Positions 58,410 to 64,000 of a stretch of 64,000 nt of DNA are shown in pieces; positions within the stretch are counted from its first letter, which is position 1; each line of letters begins with the position of its first letter. The notes beneath the pieces were generated by a model. The model did not search any database, was not told the origin of the DNA, and saw nothing but the letters and a program-made list of their open reading frames with translations. This stretch comes from Mycobacterium paragordonae (GTDB lineage Bacteria; Actinomycetota; Actinomycetes; Mycobacteriales; Mycobacteriaceae), in assembly GCF_003614435.1 (NCBI RefSeq), contig NZ_CP025546.1, forward strand, positions 1,860,001 to 1,924,000, given 5' to 3'. The position numbers and the translations under genes were made by a program.

Positions 58410-60149
58410 TCAGGTCAGGTGGCGGTTGCGCCAGCGGGACAGCCGACCGCTCGGCGACTGAATCGCCGCCATCACCGAGCTCATGGACGATGCCACCGAC
58501 TTGGCGTGTTCCTGCGGTTGCGCCGCGGGAACCGGCGGCGCGTCACCCACCCACCAGGTTGGCGACAACAGCGCCGACGTCACCGGGATCGCCCGCTCGA
58601 CGCTGGCTCGACCCCATCGGTAGGCGCGGTCGATCGCGGTGGTCGACGGGGCCAGGTTGATCGGCGACAGGGTGGGTTCGTAGCGGACCAGGTGGTCGGC
58701 ATAGGGCAGGTTGCGCAGCATCTGCAGCTGGATCGCCTGCAGGATCGGGGCCAGCCACAGATGTCGCGAATCCCATTGCGGGTGAAAGCAATCGAACGCG
58801 AGATAGCAGGCATTGCGGGTCCCGAGCTTGCCGTCGCGGACCTGCTTCCACGCCAGCTCGACCGGTACGTTGCTGGCCGCGCCGCCGTCGACGAGTGCCG
58901 CGATCTCCCGCTCGGCGAACAAGTCCTCCAGCAGCGGCAGCATCCGGGCGTCGCTCGTCTCGTGATGCAGCACGCCGGGGATCGCCGAGGAGAACGAAGC
59001 CGCGTCGAGGACGTCGAAATCGAGTGCCGGATCATCGCCGGAGATCACGATCGGCTTGACCACCCGCAGGTCGATGAACGCCGACACCTGCCACATGCGC
59101 GCCGCCACCACCGGGCCGATACCGATGGGGCGGAAGGGAATCGAGCGCCCTTGCAGCGCCGCCAGCTCGGGGCGGCGAAACCGCGAAGGCAGTGCGGCGT
59201 AGGGCTGCCGGCGAACCCCGGCGACCACCACGTCGAACGGAATCGCCAGGTCCGACATCCGCAGCCGCTCACCGTCTTCCCTGCTGAGCAGGGCGTGCGC
59301 GAACTGGTCGAAGCGCAGCGTGAACAGGCCCGCCATGCCGTGGCGGCGACGGACCCGCTCGGGTCCCAGGATGGCGCGGTAAGAAACCGTCTTGGCCCAG
59401 GCCACGTACTCCTCGATCGGCACCGGCAATTCGCGGGCCACCAGGCTGCCGATGATCGACCCGAACGACGAGCCGATCATGTAGTCGGGTAACTGGCCGG
59501 CCTCCAACAGGCGCGCCATGCCGCCGATGTAGACGAAGCCCGCGCCGCCACCGCCGCCGAGGACGGTGACGAGCTTCTTGTAGCCCACTTCGGCGTCGAG
59601 TTCGGCGGCCGAGAAGTCGTTGCGGTGGCGATCGATGAGTACCTGTCGCTGGTCGTCCTGGTCCTGGGTCAGGCCCGCCAACAGCTCGCGTGCCGCCGTC
59701 AGCGCCTTGATCTGGTCGGGTTCCTCGCGCAACGGAGCGAACAACGCATCGACGACCCGGGAGCGCCAGGGCCCGATTTCGGCGCCCACCGAGATGTCCC
59801 CGCGGCCCCGACTGCCGCCCGGCCCCGCGACCCCTGGTTCGAAGTCGGCCAGCCGCGCGAAGTTCAGGATGTAACGCAGTCGGCGCAGTTCCTCGTCGCT
59901 GAGCACATCGGGATTGGCCAGGTGGTTACGAACCAGCCGGTTCTCCATTTTCTGCAGGAGCAGGGCCGGATCGGCCGACGGCAGATCGACGGTGTCCAGG
60001 GCGGCGTCGGTGGCTTTGGTCTCAGGGTCTTCGAGGTCTTCCAGCGCCGGCGTGAGATCGAACTCGGGCACGTGGCGGCCCCTGCGAGGGCCGAAACGGC
60101 CAAGCAGCACGTCGGCGAACGGGATGTCCATGAGGAACCACCCTCTCAT
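58410..60149 (-). CDS. patatin-like phospholipase with DUF3336-like N-terminus
   Basis: The 579 residues start MRGWFLMDIPFADVLL after GGGAG. The patatin domain has the oxyanion GGGGGAGFVYIGG, nucleophile GSSFGS and catalytic DGGAASNVPVE. The N-terminal 150 residues are helical, as in DUF3336-type lipases. It would hydrolyse acyl chains from membrane lipids. It lies 19 bp after the SPFH gene on the same strand, suggesting a membrane-domain-associated lipase. Confidence 0.87.
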   Translation of the reverse strand: MRGWFLMDIPFADVLLGRFGPRRGRHVPEFDLTPALEDLEDPETKATDAALDTVDLPSADPALLLQKMENRLVRNHLANPDVLSDEELRRLRYILNFARLADFEPGVAGPGGSRGRGDISVGAEIGPWRSRVVDALFAPLREEPDQIKALTAARELLAGLTQDQDDQRQVLIDRHRNDFSAAELDAEVGYKKLVTVLGGGGGAGFVYIGGMARLLEAGQLPDYMIGSSFGSIIGSLVARELPVPIEEYVAWAKTVSYRAILGPERVRRRHGMAGLFTLRFDQFAHALLSREDGERLRMSDLAIPFDVVVAGVRRQPYAALPSRFRRPELAALQGRSIPFRPIGIGPVVAARMWQVSAFIDLRVVKPIVISGDDPALDFDVLDAASFSSAIPGVLHHETSDARMLPLLEDLFAEREIAALVDGGAASNVPVELAWKQVRDGKLGTRNACYLAFDCFHPQWDSRHLWLAPILQAIQLQMLRNLPYADHLVRYEPTLSPINLAPSTTAIDRAYRWGRASVERAIPVTSALLSPTWWVGDAPPVPAAQPQEHAKSVASSMSSVMAAIQSPSGRLSRWRNRHLT

Positions 60150-60168
60150 GGGCGGCTCCCGGTCGTGA

Positions 60169-61056
60169 CTACCGTCCGGGGACGGGCACCGTGGGCATCG
60201 CCGTGGTACCCGGCCAGCAACCCAGCGGGCTGATGCCCTTGTTGATCGCCGCCGTGATGCAGTTCTGCACAACCACGTTGGGGTCGTTGCTGATGGAGCG
60301 CGACAGGATCTCGTTCGCCTTGGCCTGAGCCTCGGCCGTGCGCTGCGACTCCACCGCGATCGAGGTCTGGGCGCGCTGCTGGTTGAGCTGGTTGATCTTG
60401 TCCTCGGTGCCCTGGTCGTACTGGATGGTGGGCACGTTGATGTCGAAGATGTCGACCTGCCCGCCCACGTCCTTGCGCATCAGGTCCGCTGCGCGCTTGG
60501 CGAGGTTGGGCAGCGGCGAGACGTCCAGGTTTTGCGGGTCCAGCGGGTTGAATGCGGCGAACACCTCGTTGAGAGCGACCGACAGATTGCGCTCGATCAG
60601 GTTGACGCGCACGTTGTCGAACGTCTTGTACTGCTGGAAGAGTTCGGGAGCCGCGGGTTGTTTGAGCTGCCAGCGGATGCTGACGTCGGCCCAGGCGGTG
60701 GACTGGTTGCCCAGTCGCACCATGATGCGCTCATCGTGGTTGCCGTCCTTGACGTACTTGTCGATCTGCACCGCGCCGTCCATCTGGTGCGTCATCTGCC
60801 AGGGCCACTTGCCGTGGAATCCGTTGTTCAGACTCACCCCGGTGGGGCGTCCGAAGGTGGTGACGATCGCGATCTGGCGGGTCCCGACGATCGTGAAACA
60901 GCCCAGCAGGAAGAACAGCACCGCGGCCGCCAGCGCTCCGATGACCGCCGTCCGGCGCCGGTTGCGGGCCTTGTCTTCGCGGCTGACCAGCCAGCCGAGG
61001 GCCGCAACGCCGGCCGCGATCAGGCTCAAGACGAACATCACGATCTGCCACGTCAT
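60169..61056 (-). CDS. SPFH/band-7 domain membrane protein
   Basis: The 295 residues have two N-terminal helices (MTWQIVMFVLSLIAAGVAAL, AVIGALAAAVLFFLLGCF), then the SPFH domain (IVTTFGRPTGVSLNNGFH, DVSIRWQLKQPAAPELFQQY) and a C-terminal coiled coil (EDKINQLNQQRAQTSIAVE). Band-7 proteins scaffold membrane microdomains and hold proteases or lipases. Operon with the patatin gene. Confidence 0.85.
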   Translation of the reverse strand: MTWQIVMFVLSLIAAGVAALGWLVSREDKARNRRRTAVIGALAAAVLFFLLGCFTIVGTRQIAIVTTFGRPTGVSLNNGFHGKWPWQMTHQMDGAVQIDKYVKDGNHDERIMVRLGNQSTAWADVSIRWQLKQPAAPELFQQYKTFDNVRVNLIERNLSVALNEVFAAFNPLDPQNLDVSPLPNLAKRAADLMRKDVGGQVDIFDINVPTIQYDQGTEDKINQLNQQRAQTSIAVESQRTAEAQAKANEILSRSISNDPNVVVQNCITAAINKGISPLGCWPGTTAMPTVPVPGR

Positions 61057-61102
61057 CCCAGACTCCTTCTCCTGTGGTGTGGGAAGACTCTAAGCTGCCG
61101 CC

Positions 61103-61501
61103 ATGGCCATCGATCGTGCCGCTCTCATCGCGGGCAGTATCCGACTCGCTTCGGGGATCTCGTTCCTCGTCGACCCCATCAAGGCGAACAAACTGTGGGG
61201 GGACCCGGACGATCAGACCGCGACGGCGCAACTGCTGTTGCGGTCGATGGGCTACCGCGACGCGTTGATCGGCGGGCTGCTCGCCACATCGGCGTTGCGC
61301 GGCAAGAACACTCGCGGCTGGTTCCTGGCCTCCGGCGGCGCGGACGCGGCTGACCTGTTGGGCGGGCTGTCCGTGCATGGTCAGCTCAAGCGGTCCCAAC
61401 AGATCATCGGCCTCGGCGGCGCGATTGTCGGTGTGGGCGTGGGGCTTTGGGGTGCGGCCCGGCCGGCCAAGCGGGTTGAGCAAGTGCCCGCCGCCGACTA
61501 G
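61103..61501 (+). CDS. small four-helix membrane protein, DUF4267-like
   Basis: The 132 residues start MAIDRAALIAGSIRLASG. About four hydrophobic segments with LLRSMGYRDALIGGLLAT in the middle suggest the DUF4267 type, but I am not certain. Function unknown. Its stop overlaps the convergent flavoprotein gene by 4 bp. Confidence 0.6.
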   Translation: MAIDRAALIAGSIRLASGISFLVDPIKANKLWGDPDDQTATAQLLLRSMGYRDALIGGLLATSALRGKNTRGWFLASGGADAADLLGGLSVHGQLKRSQQIIGLGGAIVGVGVGLWGAARPAKRVEQVPAAD

Positions 61502-61917
61502 CTCCAGGGACCGATGCCGCCGACCTTGTCGATGCGGATGCGGGTCAGGAATCCCGGTGGCGCATCGGCCGGCGGGAACACGTCCGGGTCCGACAGCGTC
61601 TGCGCGAGTTCCTTCAACAGTTCCGGCGCACCGCCTTCGACGATGCGTGCCGTGCCGTTGATGGCGAGGTACGGGCGCATCTCACCGTGCGGGTCGTCGG
61701 TCGAGACGACGGTGAGGGCGACACGGGGATCGTTACGGACGTTGCGCACCTTCTTGTGTTCGCTTAGGTGTGCGGTGACGATTTCGTCGCCGTCCGGGGT
61801 GGACTGCAGCGCCACCCAGACCAGGCTCACCTGAGGACTGCCGTCGGGATTGAGGGTGATCAGCGTGGCATCTGCGCCCTTGCCGATGAGTTCACGTGCC
61901 GCGTCGTTGAGGTTCAT
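61498..61917 (-). CDS. PPOX/FDOR-B type F420-dependent oxidoreductase
   Basis: The 139 residues start MNLNDAARELIGKG. LITLNPDGSPQVSLVWVAL, VRNVRNDPRVALTVVS and the split-barrel pattern match the actinobacterial F420- or FMN-binding family that includes Rv1155. Such enzymes reduce cofactors or xenobiotics. It is divergent from the LLM gene 97 bp away. Confidence 0.82.
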   Translation of the reverse strand: MNLNDAARELIGKGADATLITLNPDGSPQVSLVWVALQSTPDGDEIVTAHLSEHKKVRNVRNDPRVALTVVSTDDPHGEMRPYLAINGTARIVEGGAPELLKELAQTLSDPDVFPPADAPPGFLTRIRIDKVGGIGPWS

Positions 61918-62013
61918 GCGTTGTTCTACCGCTGCGGTCAGCAATTAATTCCCAACGGTTCATTTTCTTGTCAGCTTTTTCTTGTCAGAGTGGACCCGAC
62001 GAAAGGGACGACC

Positions 62014-62841
62014 ATGCGCTTCGGAATTCTGACGTTCATCACCGACGAGGGCATCGGCCCGATCGAATTGGGACCGGCACTCGAGCAGCGGGGCTTCGAT
62101 TCGCTGTTCCTCGCCGAGCACACGCACATCCCGGTCACCCATGACAGCCCCTATCCCAGCGGCGGTCCGATTCCGCGGAAGTACTACCGCCCTCTCGACC
62201 CGTTCGTGGCACTTAGCGCAGTGGCCGCCACCACTCGAACACTGTTGCTGGGCACCGGAATTGCGCTGCTGCCGGAACGGGATCCGATCGTCACGGCCAA
62301 GGAGGTCGCTTCCCTGGATCTCGTCTCGCAGGGCCGATTTATGTTCGGGGTCGGCGTCGGATGGTTGCGGCAAGAGGTTGCCAATCACGGCGTCGATCCC
62401 GCGGTGCGTGGGCGGGTGTCCGATGAGCGGCTAAGCGCGATGATCGAGATCTGGACGCAGGAGGAGGCCGAATTCCACGGGAAATACGTTGATTTCGACC
62501 CGATCTATTGTTGGCCGAAGCCCGCGACGAAACCGCATCCGCCGTTGTATGTGGGTGGCGGGGGACCGGCCAGCTTCAAGCGCATCGCCCGGTTCAATGC
62601 CGGGTGGATCGCGCTCAGCCCGTCCCCGGAACTGCTGGCGGGTCCGCTGGAGGAGTTGCGTGCGTTCGCCGGCCCCGATGTCCCGGTGACCGTATGCCAG
62701 TGGGGTGAAGCCACGGCGCAGACCCTCGAGGGTTATGCGCCGCTGGGGGTGGAGCGGGTCTTGCTCGATCTGGAGACGGCGCCACGCGATGAGTCGCTGC
62801 GTCGATTGGACGAGTTGGTCGAGCTCGCGCGACTGACGTGA
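62014..62841 (+). CDS. LLM-class oxidoreductase
   Basis: The 275 residues start MRFGILTFITDEGIGP. Luciferase-like barrel: DSLFLAEHTHIPVTHDSPYP, LLLGTGIALLPERDPIVTAKEVASLDLVSQGRFMFGVGVGW and PPLYVGGGGPASFKRI. F420 use is likely. Substrate unknown. It is convergent with the cytochrome P450. Confidence 0.85.
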   Translation: MRFGILTFITDEGIGPIELGPALEQRGFDSLFLAEHTHIPVTHDSPYPSGGPIPRKYYRPLDPFVALSAVAATTRTLLLGTGIALLPERDPIVTAKEVASLDLVSQGRFMFGVGVGWLRQEVANHGVDPAVRGRVSDERLSAMIEIWTQEEAEFHGKYVDFDPIYCWPKPATKPHPPLYVGGGGPASFKRIARFNAGWIALSPSPELLAGPLEELRAFAGPDVPVTVCQWGEATAQTLEGYAPLGVERVLLDLETAPRDESLRRLDELVELARLT

Positions 62842-62844
62842 CGC

Positions 62845-64000
62845 TCAGGGAAAGACGATGCGCAGCCTTTCCCACCCGCGCACCGTAGAGGTCGGCGCCA
62901 GCTTGAGGCTGTCGTAGTCGACGTCCCATTCCGGCCATCGGTTCAGCAGTTCGTCGAGCGCGACCCTGCCTTCCAGACGCGCCAGATTCGCGCCGAGGCA
63001 GTAGTGCACGCCCTTGCCGAAGGTGAGGTGGGAGATGTTGTCCCGGTGCAGGTTGAAAGTGTCAGGGTCTTTGTAGCGCAACGGATCCCGATTAGCGGAT
63101 CCGAAGAGCAGCAGGACCGCGCTACCGGCCTGCACCGTCGTGCCATAGGCCTCGAAGTCGCGGATGGTGTAGCGCGCGACGTGTGGGCCGGTGGGCTCGA
63201 AGCGCAGTGTCTCGTCGACCGCGCGCGTCAGCAGGGAGCGGTCTTGGGCGACTTCCCGACGCTGGTCGGGATGTTCGGCGAGCACCTTGGCCAGCCACCC
63301 GATCAGCCGGCCCGTCGTCTCGTTACCGGCACCGGCGACCACCTGCGTGTAGTGCAGGACTTCCTTTCGGGTGAGCTTTCTCGTCACACCGCTCTCGTCC
63401 TCGAACTCGACGTTGAGCAGCGCCGTCATCAGGTCGTCGGACGGGTTCCTGGCGCGCCAGTCGACGTAGTCGGCGTAGATCCGGCCGTCGGCGATCGAGT
63501 CCGGGTCGGCCACCTTCATCGGGGTGCCGGGTTTGGTGCGCAGGTTGGCATCGTTGGCGTCGCGCACCCCGATCTGGTCGTCTTCGGGGATGCCGAGCAG
63601 CATGCCGATGACGCGCATCGGCATCATGGACGCGAGTTCGGCGATGATGTCGAAACCGTCGGAGCCGACCAGGGGATCGAGGCACCGGACGCAGTAGGCG
63701 CGGATCTGGTCCTCGATCGCGGCCATCCGCCGCGGAGTGAACACCCGGGACATGACCCCGCGCAACATGGTGTGTGTCGGCGGGTCTTCGAACATCATCA
63801 CGCCGGGAGGCATCGGGAACTTGGACTGGATCAGCTCCAGGATGTCACTTCGGCTGTTGGAGAACGTTTCCCAGTCCGACAGGGCCTTCTCGACGTCGGC
63901 GTGCCGGGAGATCGCCCAGAAGTTGTAGCGCTCGTTGTAATACAGCGGCGCCTCGTCGCGCAGGCGGGCGAAGGTGGGGTAGGGGTTGGCGGTGATGTTG
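62845..64000 (-). CDS. cytochrome P450, N-terminus off window
   Basis: The frame is open through 64000, so the N-terminal part is missing and the visible 384 codons begin NITANPYPTFARLRDEAP. P450 signatures are all present: I-helix AGAGNETTG, ExxR in DETLRFEP, heme-binding FGKGVHYCLGANLAR. A soluble mycobacterial P450 of the CYP125/CYP142/CYP123 style; substrate cannot be told. The ATG at 63813 is internal, not the start. Confidence 0.92.
   Translation of the reverse strand, partial: NITANPYPTFARLRDEAPLYYNERYNFWAISRHADVEKALSDWETFSNSRSDILELIQSKFPMPPGVMMFEDPPTHTMLRGVMSRVFTPRRMAAIEDQIRAYCVRCLDPLVGSDGFDIIAELASMMPMRVIGMLLGIPEDDQIGVRDANDANLRTKPGTPMKVADPDSIADGRIYADYVDWRARNPSDDLMTALLNVEFEDESGVTRKLTRKEVLHYTQVVAGAGNETTGRLIGWLAKVLAEHPDQRREVAQDRSLLTRAVDETLRFEPTGPHVARYTIRDFEAYGTTVQAGSAVLLLFGSANRDPLRYKDPDTFNLHRDNISHLTFGKGVHYCLGANLARLEGRVALDELLNRWPEWDVDYDSLKLAPTSTVRGWERLRIVFP

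Noticed and set aside
63813..64000. P450 start at the ATG at 63813
   Set aside because: The same frame stays open to the window edge and encodes conserved P450 sequence (NPYPTFARLRDE), so the ATG is internal.
1..64000. CRISPR arrays, tRNA or rRNA genes, prophage
   Set aside because: No spaced direct repeats, cloverleaf sequences, rRNA segments or phage structural genes were seen; the only repeat array is the four-unit 20-bp one without spacers.

Overview
The window is high-GC DNA from a Mycobacterium, most likely an environmental non-tuberculous species. Diagnostic traits are two PE-domain proteins (one fused to a lipase), six luciferase-like F420-type oxidoreductases, an NDMA/mycofactocin-type alcohol dehydrogenase and SDR, a PknF/PknH-style Ser/Thr kinase, an MpaB-family oxygenase, DUF732 and three-helix-bundle proteins, and an arsenic locus closely resembling Rv2640c-Rv2643 of M. 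tuberculosis. I see no rRNA, tRNA, CRISPR or prophage. Genes are densely packed and no intergenic gap exceeds about 300 bases.

Layout. 1-5.6 kb: secreted proteins, a PE / PE-lipase pair, an E2-like acyltransferase and a receptor Ser/Thr kinase. 5.6-13.5 kb: a small helical protein and an alcohol dehydrogenase around a DosR-like box, a bacteriophytochrome-diguanylate cyclase, a Tat-exported amidase, a PhyH dioxygenase, and lipoproteins of the beta-lactamase and M15 folds. 13.4-20.7 kb: VOC, DUF4345 and DUF2855 proteins, a four-copy 20-bp tandem repeat, an SRPBCC/TetR pair with an operator on the start codon, an LLM oxidoreductase and an unrecognised 702-residue protein. 20.7-28.6 kb: divergent SDR and ALDH catabolic operons, two TetR genes, and an AveC-like membrane protein preceded by a 30-residue microprotein. 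28.6-36.7 kb: secreted proteins, an MpaB oxygenase flanked by two paralogous small membrane proteins, and an HxlR-controlled flavin oxygenase operon. 36.7-46.3 kb: Rieske oxygenase with two DapB-like dehydrogenases, a TetR whose 3' end carries an IS30-family insertion, a tocopherol-cyclase-like protein, DUF808 and SelO. 46.2-46.9 kb: hemerythrin plus a 47-residue acidic protein.

The most unusual locus is 47.0-52.9 kb. A TetR gene is followed by a co-directional operon that encodes a NorD-like VWA protein and a NorQ-like AAA+ ATPase, flanked by two near-identical polytopic membrane proteins, two single-helix microproteins (32 and 42 residues), a membrane-anchored 134-residue protein and an F420-type oxidoreductase. 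NorQ/NorD pairs are known as metalloenzyme activation machines, but no nitric-oxide reductase, CO dehydrogenase or RuBisCO is present. The duplicated membrane proteins are therefore candidate clients of an undescribed membrane metalloenzyme. Short inverted repeats sit upstream of both the TetR gene and the operon.

53.0-56.8 kb is the arsenic locus: cadI, a TauD-like dioxygenase, arsR and acr3 in one operon, with a divergent second arsR and a convergent arsC. The dioxygenase, coupled to cadI by a GTGA overlap, is not part of the M. tuberculosis arrangement I recall. 56.8-64 kb holds an LLM protein, a DUF732 protein, a patatin/SPFH pair, an FDOR-type flavoprotein, another LLM enzyme and a cytochrome P450 cut off by the window edge.

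Family assignments rest on motif recognition by eye. Start codons were chosen from overlaps, ribosome-binding sites and domain boundaries.
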